In this document: piece after piece, positions 1 to 5,171 of the stretch
How the letters are laid out: each line of letters opens with the position of its first letter
Position numbering within the stretch: the first letter of the stretch is position 1
Assembly (NCBI GenBank): GCA_028871595.1
Contig: JAGWMT010000184.1
Coordinates: 1-6,455, forward strand
Direction: 5' to 3'
Source of the DNA: Elusimicrobiota bacterium
GTDB taxonomy: Bacteria > Elusimicrobiota > Elusimicrobia > UBA1565 > UBA9628
DNA length: 6,455 nt
Notes under the pieces: generated by a model
What the model saw: the letters and a program-made list of their open reading frames with translations, nothing else
The model's database searches: none
Told to the model about the DNA's origin: nothing
Program-made: the position numbers and the translations under genes

Positions 1-603
1 TTCTTGAACGGCGAACTCCGGGAACCGGCCGCGGCGAAGAAGTTGGCGCTACGCGCCAACGCGATCGTCTGCGCCGACGGCGGGGCGCGCCACGCGAAGG
101 CGCTGGGGCTGATCCCGGACGTGATCGTGGGGGACATGGACTCCCTGCCGCGTCCGCTGCCGCGCGCCTGGAAGAAGACGGCGTACCTGTGCGACTTCGA
201 CGAGAACCGCTCCGACCTGGACAAGGCGCTGGACTTCGTGGAGCGGGCGGGCATCTCCCGGGTCTGGATCGCGGGCGCGCTCGGCGGGGGCCTGGACCAC
301 GAGTTGGTGAACCTGGCGGCGTTGGAGGCTCGGCGCGGTGCGCTGGAGCTGGTCGTCATCGGCGGGGGGACGGCGCGGTTGCTGGGTCCCGGGCGTCATG
401 TCTTGGACGTTCGTCGGGGCGAACGATTTTCTCTCCTGGCCGCGCCGAGCGCCGTGGTGACGTTGACCGGAGCGCGCTACGCTCTGCGGCGGGAGGCGTT
501 GGTTCGGGGCAGTCGGGGACTGGGAAACCGGGCCGAAGGGCGGACGGTATTGACCGTTCACTCCGGCCGGGCCTGGCTCGTCGGACGATTCTTCACCCGC
601 TGA
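1..603 (+). CDS. thiN: Thiamine pyrophosphokinase (5'-truncated by window edge)
   Basis: Transfers pyrophosphate from ATP to thiamine, giving thiamine diphosphate; a cytosolic enzyme of cofactor metabolism. The frame is open from base 1 (F-L-N-G-E-L...), and family members usually start a few residues before an equivalent NGE segment, so about 5-15 N-terminal residues are probably missing. The TTG at 4 is therefore unlikely to be the true start. Counting from that codon, visible motifs are CADGGA (23-28), GDMDSL (43-48, the Mg-binding acidic pair), an acidic stretch with SDLDKALDF (70-78) and GALGGGLDHELVN (91-103), which together form the N-terminal catalytic domain. A C-terminal beta-rich thiamine-binding domain follows (LLGPGRHVL, FSLLA, TLTGARYAL, then GNRAEG and LTVHSG near the end). 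The visible 200 residues fit the usual length of about 210. The stop is TGA at 601-603, and a barrel gene follows 47 bp later on the same strand; co-transcription is possible but unproven. Confidence 0.92.
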   Translation, partial: FLNGELREPAAAKKLALRANAIVCADGGARHAKALGLIPDVIVGDMDSLPRPLPRAWKKTAYLCDFDENRSDLDKALDFVERAGISRVWIAGALGGGLDHELVNLAALEARRGALELVVIGGGTARLLGPGRHVLDVRRGERFSLLAAPSAVVTLTGARYALRREALVRGSRGLGNRAEGRTVLTVHSGRAWLVGRFFTR

Positions 604-611
604 AGGGTCGA

Positions 612-644
612 ATGAATCCGTTCGTCACCCGTATGATTGCCTAA
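612..644 (+). other. Possible 10-codon upstream ORF (leader peptide candidate)
   Basis: In the gap between the kinase and the barrel gene, AAGGG at 603-607 lies 4 nt before an ATG at 612. This opens a short frame reading MNPFVTRMIA and ending in TAA at 642-644. That stop overlaps a second AAGGG (643-647), which lies 3 nt before the barrel ATG at 651. The layout would suit translational coupling or a leader peptide. A frame this short can arise by chance, and no attenuator-like hairpin is obvious, so it is only a candidate. Confidence 0.2.
632..637 (+). promoter_or_regulatory. Possible -10 element upstream of the barrel gene
   Basis: TATGAT (5 of 6 matches to TATAAT) lies 13 nt before the barrel ATG at 651. 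No convincing -35 is seen 16-18 bp upstream, and there is no TGn extension. If used, it would give a leader of only about 6-8 nt. The alternative is read-through from the thiamine pyrophosphokinase gene. Confidence 0.25.
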
Positions 645-650
645 GGGCGT

Positions 651-1880
651 ATGCGTCACAAGACGACAATTCTCGCGGCGGCGTTTCCTCTCTTCCTAGC
701 GGTTTTCGTCATGCCGTCGCGGGCCGACGACGGCCCCGGAACCCAGCGCGAGATCAGCGACCTGATCCCGGAGCACCACGAATCCACGGGCACCGACCGG
801 TCGAAGAACTGGGCGGTGCTGCCAGAGGCGGGCTACTCCCCGGACCAGCAGCTCAACGGCGGATTCAAGTTCACGGGCCGCCGGCTCGGCGACCGCGACG
901 TCACCGTGGACACGGAGTTCAACGCCGCGATGGGCCGCCAACTGGGAGCCGACGCGGCGGTGCTGGCGCCGGGCTTCCTTGACCCGCGAGGAATAGGCCT
1001 GGGGGAGTACCACTACTATCTCAGTCCCGACAAGCCGTTTTTCGGCCTGGGCAACAACCACGTGCGCTCGCCGCTGTCCGTTCACGCCATCCAGCGCCAG
1101 CGAGCCCTGTTCACCTACGGCTGGCACCTGACCGACGACCTGGTCGTCGCCGTCACCGCCGGGACGCGCCAGACCCGGATCGCGCGAAGTTCCGAAAGCG
1201 GGGACCCCTCTCCCGCCACGGCCGACGCCTTCCCGCGGCTGACGGGCATCGCGGGCGGACGGACCAACCCCGTGATCGCCTCGTTCGTGTACAACGACCG
1301 CACCAGCGTCACCCGGCCGACCCTGGGTTGGAGCGCCATCGGCAGCGTGGAGCACGTCAACGTCAACCTGGCCAACGACTTCGATTTCACACGCTACACC
1401 TTGGACGCGAGCTATCTTCACCCTCTGGAGAGCAATAAACGGATTTTCGGCCTTCATTTAGGAGGCGAATACATCGAGGGGGCCGGAGGGCATATCCCGT
1501 TCTTCGAACTCGCTTCGCTCGGCGGCTCTAATGACATGCGCGGCTTCTTCCCCGACCGATTCCTGGGAACAAGCCGCGTGACGGTCAACGCCGAGTACCG
1601 CGAAAGGCTGGGCGGCTTCAACTTCATGAATCTGTGGGACATCCAGGTGGACGGCGTGGTGTTCGGCGACGCAGGGCAAGTGTATATCAGCGACAGCGAC
1701 CTGTCCCATGAATTCCACACCCGCTACACCCGATTGCCGGAGATTTTCGAGGGTTTTCGATACAGCTACGGCCCTGGCTTGCGCATCGCGATCGGCGAGG
1801 CCATCTTGGCCCGCCTCGACGTGGGCTTCAGCAACGAGCAGACCGGCCTGGTCTACCTCGTCTTCGGCCACACGTTTTGA
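651..1880 (+). CDS. Outer-membrane beta-barrel protein, BamA/D15 (Omp85) type lacking POTRA domains
   Basis: Predicted 409-residue outer-membrane protein. A Sec signal peptide is clear: basic RHK, a hydrophobic core to about residue 21, and probable cleavage after SRA (23-25). An approximately 35-residue polar linker follows, and the barrel starts near residue 60. Omp85/surface-antigen features include YNDRT...RPTLGW (214-227), the paired motif LGGSNDMRGF...DRFLG (290-306, corresponding to the family's LRGF segment and the RxxG of strand-connecting loop 6), NAEYRERL (313-320), SYGPGLRIAI (372-381) and a final strand ending FGHTF with a C-terminal Phe, as expected for a BAM substrate. BamA and TamA carry N-terminal POTRA domains; there is no room for one here, so roles in protein insertion are doubtful and a transport, secretion or structural role is equally possible. 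ATG 651 is preferred because it gives the intact signal peptide, although its AAGGG is only 3 nt upstream. Function unknown beyond family. Confidence 0.85.
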   Translation: MRHKTTILAAAFPLFLAVFVMPSRADDGPGTQREISDLIPEHHESTGTDRSKNWAVLPEAGYSPDQQLNGGFKFTGRRLGDRDVTVDTEFNAAMGRQLGADAAVLAPGFLDPRGIGLGEYHYYLSPDKPFFGLGNNHVRSPLSVHAIQRQRALFTYGWHLTDDLVVAVTAGTRQTRIARSSESGDPSPATADAFPRLTGIAGGRTNPVIASFVYNDRTSVTRPTLGWSAIGSVEHVNVNLANDFDFTRYTLDASYLHPLESNKRIFGLHLGGEYIEGAGGHIPFFELASLGGSNDMRGFFPDRFLGTSRVTVNAEYRERLGGFNFMNLWDIQVDGVVFGDAGQVYISDSDLSHEFHTRYTRLPEIFEGFRYSYGPGLRIAIGEAILARLDVGFSNEQTGLVYLVFGHTF

Positions 1881-1888
1881 CGCGCGTC

Positions 1889-1918
1889 TTGACGCGGCGC
1901 GCTTCCCGGGGCTAAACT
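1889..1918 (+). promoter_or_regulatory. Candidate sigma70 promoter for the Tim44/TerB gene, overlapping an inverted repeat
   Basis: TTGACG (1889-1894) and TAAACT (1913-1918) are separated by 18 bp, a good match to sigma70 elements. The expected transcription start, about 7 nt after the -10, falls at or beside the GTG start codon at 1925. The -35 lies in an inverted repeat (CGCGTC 1883-1888, GACGCG 1891-1896), and the perfect palindrome GACGCGCGTC (1879-1888) overlaps the upstream stop codon. These could be an operator or a weak terminator for the barrel gene; there is no T-tract. Confidence 0.45.
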
Positions 1919-1924
1919 GCCGCC

Positions 1925-3808
1925 GTGACCCGCCGCCAGGCCGCCCTCCTCGCCGTTCTGCTCTTCGCCGCGGCCGACGCCTTCGCCCGCGCCGGCGGCG
2001 GCGGCGGCTACAGCGGCGGCGGTTCCTACGGCGGGGGCGGCTCCTACGGCGGAGGATCGTCGGGCGGGGGCGGGGACTTCATCGGCCTGTATCTGTATTT
2101 CGTGCTCCTGCACCCGCTGTTCGGCGTGCCCCTCACCCTCTTCCTGGTCTGGGCGTTGTACACGGTCAACAACACCCGCATCGACCGGCGCGAGACCGCC
2201 ATCGACTCGACCATCATCGAGGGCATGGACGTGGAGCTGGACAACCGCCGTCGCGAGGCCCTGGCCTTGATCGTTTCGCGGGACCCGAAGTTCGACGAGC
2301 CGGCGTTTCTGGGCCGCGCCGCGGCCGCCTTCACGGCCATCCAGGAGGCGTGGAGCACCCAGGACATGTCGAAGGCGCGCGCGTTCATCTCCGACGGCGT
2401 GCACGAGCGCTTCAGCCGCCAGATCGCGGATTATAAGGACCGGGGCATCCGCAACCGGATGAGCGACGTGCGGGTCCTGGAGACGGCGGCGCTCGGCTAT
2501 CTGGCCGGGCCCAGCTACGACGCGGTGTACGTGAGCGTGAAGGCCTCCGTCGTGGATCAGATCGTGACCCTCGTGGACGAAACGGTCCTGTCGGGCGGGC
2601 CCGACACCTTCACCGAGGTGTGGACCTTCCTGCGCCGTCCCGGCGCCAAGACCCTGGCGCGGCCGGGGCTTCTGGAAGGGCATTGCCCCAGCTGCGGCGC
2701 GCCGCTCGAGATCGCCGACGCGGCGCAGTGCCCCGCCTGCAAGGCCTGGGTCAACTCCGGCGAGCACGACTGGGTCCTGACTTCCATCACTCAGGTCAGC
2801 GAGTGGGCCTTCCCCAGCCCCGACCGCGAGGTCACCGGCTGGGAGGACCTGCGCGAGACCGATCCCGGGTTGAGCCTCGAGTCCCTGGAGGACCGGGCCG
2901 CCGTGGCGTTCTGGCGCTGGATTGACGCGCGCCGGCGCGGAGACCCCGCCCCGCTGCGCGGCGTGGCCGAGGACGAATTCGTCGCGCGGACGGACCTGAA
3001 GGGGGATTTCGAGCGCGACGCGGCGGTGGGCGCCGTGGAGACGATCGCCTTCGAGGCCGGCGCCGATTACGACAAGGTCCACGTCCAGGTGCGCTGGGAG
3101 GCGGACCGCATGGTGCGCGGGCCCCACGGCCAGGACTTCCGGGGCCGCGACCGCCGCACCCATTACCTGATCTTCCGCCGCCGCAGCGGCGCGACCAGCG
3201 ACGTGAAGGCCGGACTGCGCACCGCGCGCTGCCCGTCGTGCGGCGCCGCGCCCGAGGAGGCCGACGCGGCGCGCTGCGCGTACTGCGGCCGCGCCTTCAA
3301 CGACGGGAGCGTGTCGTGGGTGCTGTTCGACGTGGTCCCTTTCGGCCAATGGCGGCGTCCCGTGGTGGATCCCAGCGCGCCGGTGGCCCAGACGGGCCTG
3401 GACTGGGGCGACGAACTGCCGCCGGCGGAGGCCGTGGCGGTGCTGGCCGCGGCCCTGGCGGCCGACGGAACGACGAACGACCAGGAGCGCGCCTACCTGC
3501 TGGCCTACGCCGAAAGGCGGGGGGTGGGGGCCGCGCGCGCCGAGGAGATGCTGCGCTCCGCGCTGGACAAAAATTCGTCCATGCCCGTCCCGACCAGCGC
3601 GGCGGAGGCCGAGGTGATCCTGCGCGGGCTCATCCGCATGAGCCTGGCCGACGGGCGCATCTCGGACGGGGAGCGGGCCCTGCTGACGGCGTTCGGCGCC
3701 CGCTTGGGCCTCAGCGACAAGGACGTCAACCTGATGGTCCGCGAGGAGCGCGTCGCGCTGCACGCCCGGGCCGCGGCCGCCTTGGCGCAGCGCCGCGGCG
3801 CCGACTAG
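1925..3808 (+). CDS. Membrane-anchored protein with duplicated Tim44-like domain plus zinc ribbon and C-terminal TerB-like domain
   Basis: A 627-residue multidomain protein. Order: hydrophobic signal or anchor (5-22, possible cleavage around ARA at 21-23); Gly/Ser/Tyr linker (24-50); hydrophobic hairpin (about 52-81) that probably places the rest in the cytoplasm; Tim44-like domain 1 (about 128-240, starting FLGRAAAAFTAIQEAW); zinc ribbon 1 with C254, C257, C269, C272; Tim44-like domain 2 (about 322-420); zinc ribbon 2 with C436, C439, C451, C454; and a TerB-like all-helical region (about 501-612). Both ribbons have CxxC-x11-CxxC spacing and are followed by related tails (SGEHDWVLTS..SEW and DGSVSWVLFD..GQW), so the unit has clearly been duplicated. 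The TerB-like part contains two ADG...ER motifs (513-522 and 576-584). The signal peptide/Gly-rich/TM/Tim44 order is known from bacterial Tim44-like proteins, which bind membranes or partner proteins. The start is GTG 1925; no good Shine-Dalgarno precedes it. No enzymatic residues are recognised; a scaffold or stress-response role at the inner membrane is inferred. Confidence 0.85.
   Translation: MTRRQAALLAVLLFAAADAFARAGGGGGYSGGGSYGGGGSYGGGSSGGGGDFIGLYLYFVLLHPLFGVPLTLFLVWALYTVNNTRIDRRETAIDSTIIEGMDVELDNRRREALALIVSRDPKFDEPAFLGRAAAAFTAIQEAWSTQDMSKARAFISDGVHERFSRQIADYKDRGIRNRMSDVRVLETAALGYLAGPSYDAVYVSVKASVVDQIVTLVDETVLSGGPDTFTEVWTFLRRPGAKTLARPGLLEGHCPSCGAPLEIADAAQCPACKAWVNSGEHDWVLTSITQVSEWAFPSPDREVTGWEDLRETDPGLSLESLEDRAAVAFWRWIDARRRGDPAPLRGVAEDEFVARTDLKGDFERDAAVGAVETIAFEAGADYDKVHVQVRWEADRMVRGPHGQDFRGRDRRTHYLIFRRRSGATSDVKAGLRTARCPSCGAAPEEADAARCAYCGRAFNDGSVSWVLFDVVPFGQWRRPVVDPSAPVAQTGLDWGDELPPAEAVAVLAAALAADGTTNDQERAYLLAYAERRGVGAARAEEMLRSALDKNSSMPVPTSAAEAEVILRGLIRMSLADGRISDGERALLTAFGARLGLSDKDVNLMVREERVALHARAAAALAQRRGAD
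2018..2053 (+). repeat. 18-bp tandem repeat coding GGSYGG twice
   Basis: Two adjacent 18-bp units (GGCGGTTCCTACGGCGGG and GGCGGCTCCTACGGCGGA) differ at two bases. They encode GGSYGG-GGSYGG in the Gly-rich linker between the signal segment and the transmembrane hairpin of the Tim44/TerB protein. This is a likely slippage-prone, length-variable linker. Confidence 0.7.
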
Positions 3809-4062
3809 TCCGCGGGGTAGAGGATGTCCTCGACCTGCTGGGCGGCGGACGGCATGTAGTCGCGCAGCCAGCGCATCAGCTCCTCGGAGCGGGGCGCGCC
3901 GGACAGTTCCCGGGCGCGGTTCAACTGCGCCGGAGTGAGAACCTGGGCGATGACCGTGCCCAGAGCCTTGCGGTGAGAGGGGGGATTCAGGACCATGGCC
4001 TCAGGATACCGCGCCACGGCGTCCCCCGGAAATGACGGACGATAACGGCGGTTGTTGGCCAT
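3805..4062 (-). CDS. Small protein of unknown function, about 85 residues
   Basis: Not recognised. With ATG at 4062 it is 85 residues: a basic N-terminus (MANNRRYRPSF), then an amphipathic, probably helical C-terminal half (for example ALGTVIAQVLTPAQLNRARE and SEELMRWLRDYM) ending DILYPAD. No transmembrane segment, signal peptide or cysteines are seen. The codons are strongly G/C-ending from 3996 down to the stop, which supports real coding. The frame stays open to 4131, but those extra codons lack this bias and would overlap the -35 of the divergent SPFH promoter. An alternative start is ATG 3996 (63 residues, GAGG 2 nt upstream); at 4062 a GAGG directly abuts the ATG, which is too close for a normal ribosome site. 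The stop (TAG, 3807-3805) interlocks with the Tim44/TerB stop. The gene is divergent from the SPFH gene and shares a short upstream region with it. Confidence 0.6.
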   Translation of the reverse strand: MANNRRYRPSFPGDAVARYPEAMVLNPPSHRKALGTVIAQVLTPAQLNRARELSGAPRSEELMRWLRDYMPSAAQQVEDILYPAD

Positions 4063-4124
4063 CCTCAATAGGACGTAGGACCCAGGGGATCCGGGCCCAG
4101 GCTTGTTCTCCGGGCGATCCCGTG

Positions 4125-4153
4125 TTGACAAGCTCCCGGAGCGGGGCTATAGT
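4125..4153 (+). promoter_or_regulatory. Strong sigma70-type promoter for the SPFH gene
   Basis: A perfect -35 TTGACA (4125-4130), a 17-bp spacer and TATAGT (4148-4153, 5 of 6) give a near-ideal housekeeping promoter with a predicted start near 4160 and a leader of about 25 nt. The spacer contains CCCG-GAG-CGGG (4135-4145), and GGCT...AGCC (4145-4158) spans the -10. These short inverted repeats might be operators but are not recognised. It is the best promoter in the window and likely drives the SPFH and methyltransferase genes. Confidence 0.75.
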
Positions 4154-4172
4154 AAGCCTCGTAACCCTTTCC

Positions 4173-4177
4173 GGAGG
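4173..4177 (+). promoter_or_regulatory. Shine-Dalgarno fixing the SPFH start, with a complementary flank
   Basis: GGAGG lies 7 nt before ATG 4185, ideal spacing. It shows that the in-frame ATG at 4032, which lies upstream of the promoter, is not the start. CTCC at 4180-4183 can pair with GGAG at 4173-4176 around the triloop GAC, a small hairpin that could partly mask the site. Confidence 0.8.
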
Positions 4178-4184
4178 ACCTCCC

Positions 4185-5171
4185 ATGGCCATCATCGATC
4201 GAGTCAAATACGACGGTCCCGCCAACGTCCTGGTCTGGCGCTATCCGCCGGACAACCTCAGCTGGGGCACGCAGGTGATCGTCAACCAGTCCCAGGAGGC
4301 GATTTTTTTCCAAGGCGGAGCGGCGCTGGACGTGCTCGGCCCCGGAACGCACACTCTGCGAACCGCCAACATCCCTCTGCTGCGGAAGCTGATCGCGGCG
4401 CCTTTCGGCGGCGAGACGCCGTTCGCGGCCGAGGTCTACTACGTGAACAAGGCCGTGAACCTGGACGTGAAGTGGGGCACCAATAACCCCATCCCCATTT
4501 TGGACCCGAAGTTCAACGTCTTCCTGCCCGTGCGCGCGTTCGGCCAGTTCGGAATTCAGGTGGCGGACTCGAAGGCCTTCGTCACCCAGCTGTCGGCCAC
4601 CAGCCCGCAGTTCACCAGCGAGCAGCTGTCCAATTATTTCCGCGGCGTCCTGCTCACGAAGGCCAAGGACTACATCGCCGAGACCATCGTCAAGAAGAAG
4701 ATCAACCTCCTGGAGATCTCCGCGTACCTGGAGGACATGTCCGAGGCCATCGGCGAGAAGCTCAACGGCGAGTTCGCCAAGTTCGGAGTCAAGCTGGTCA
4801 ACTTCTACCTGAACTCGGTGGACGTGCCCGAGGACGACGAGACCGTGATCCGGCTCAAGAAGGCGCTGTCCGACCGGGCCGAGGTGGACATCCTGGGCGA
4901 CAAGTACCAGCAGAAGCGCACCTTCGACGTGATGGACAAGGCCGCCGCCAACGAGGGCGGGAGCGCGGGGCTGGGCATGGGCGCGGGCATGGGCCTGGGG
5001 GCGGGACTGGGCATGGGCGGCTTGATGGCGGGCGCGATGGGGCAGATGAATCCCAACAACCCGCCGGCCGCCGCCGGATCCGCGGCGGGCGCGAAGTTCT
5101 GCGCGCAGTGCGGCAAGCCGCTCTCCGCGGGCGCGAAGTTCTGCGCGGAGTGCGGCGCGAAGCTGGGATAA
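4185..5171 (+). CDS. SPFH (stomatin/prohibitin/flotillin) domain protein with C-terminal zinc ribbon, YdjI/COG4260 type
   Basis: A 328-residue protein. An SPFH core occupies about 20-215 (WRYPPDNLSWGTQVIVNQSQ, AIFFQGGAALDVLGPGTHTL, then YYVNKAVNLDVKWGT and a helical FGVKLVNFYLNSVDVPEDDE segment). A short charged helix runs from about 218 to 255, followed by a Gly/Met/Ala-rich flexible stretch (259-289) and a zinc ribbon with C306, C309, C320, C323 (CxxC-x10-CxxC). There is no N-terminal transmembrane segment, so membrane binding would be peripheral or through partners. This layout matches the YdjI-like family (COG4260, also annotated as 'virion core protein'). Bacillus subtilis YdjI belongs to the pspA operon and is linked with PspA-dependent membrane protection. 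No PspA gene is present in this window. SPFH proteins oligomerise and organise membrane domains; that role here is inferred. The start is set by the promoter and Shine-Dalgarno. The stop TAA shares its last base with the next ATG. Confidence 0.9.
   Translation: MAIIDRVKYDGPANVLVWRYPPDNLSWGTQVIVNQSQEAIFFQGGAALDVLGPGTHTLRTANIPLLRKLIAAPFGGETPFAAEVYYVNKAVNLDVKWGTNNPIPILDPKFNVFLPVRAFGQFGIQVADSKAFVTQLSATSPQFTSEQLSNYFRGVLLTKAKDYIAETIVKKKINLLEISAYLEDMSEAIGEKLNGEFAKFGVKLVNFYLNSVDVPEDDETVIRLKKALSDRAEVDILGDKYQQKRTFDVMDKAAANEGGSAGLGMGAGMGLGAGLGMGGLMAGAMGQMNPNNPPAAAGSAAGAKFCAQCGKPLSAGAKFCAECGAKLG
5085..5156 (+). repeat. Imperfect 42-bp-period direct repeat encoding the two halves of the SPFH zinc ribbon
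   Basis: Bases 5085-5114 and 5127-5156 are identical at 29 of 30 positions. Each copy encodes AGAKFCAxCG, one zinc knuckle, with a 14-residue period. The near-identity at DNA level, including synonymous positions, suggests a recent duplication or conversion of the half-ribbon rather than old divergence. Confidence 0.8.

Noticed and set aside
696..1457. 253-residue minus-strand frame opposite the barrel gene
   Set aside because: Low-complexity Val/Arg/Gly/Ala composition without motifs. The plus-strand barrel has a signal peptide and family motifs.
2000..2075. GGC-rich tract considered as a CRISPR-like or regulatory repeat
   Set aside because: It is in frame and encodes the Gly/Ser/Tyr linker typical of bacterial Tim44-like proteins.
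1853..3763. 636-residue open frame on the minus strand opposite the Tim44/TerB gene
   Set aside because: The plus strand has a signal segment, paired CxxC ribbons and a recognisable domain repeat. The minus frame is compositionally skewed (Arg, Gly, Ala, Val, His) with no domain, a typical GC-rich shadow.
3238..4035. 265-residue plus-strand frame running past the Tim44/TerB stop
   Set aside because: It is an Arg/Gly-rich out-of-frame shadow that crosses the real stop and lies antisense to the small minus-strand gene; no start signal or domain.
4063..4131. 23-residue N-terminal extension of the small minus-strand protein
   Set aside because: Its codons lose the G/C third-position bias and it reaches into the -35 of the SPFH promoter.
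4032..4184. 51-residue N-terminal extension of the SPFH protein
   Set aside because: It lies over the TTGACA/TATAGT promoter and the Shine-Dalgarno, and has no coding bias. ATG 4185 is the supported start.
5108..5170. 21-residue upstream extension of the methyltransferase
   Set aside because: It is read out of frame through the conserved SPFH zinc ribbon and is Arg-rich. The ATG at 5171 overlapping the stop is the natural coupled start.
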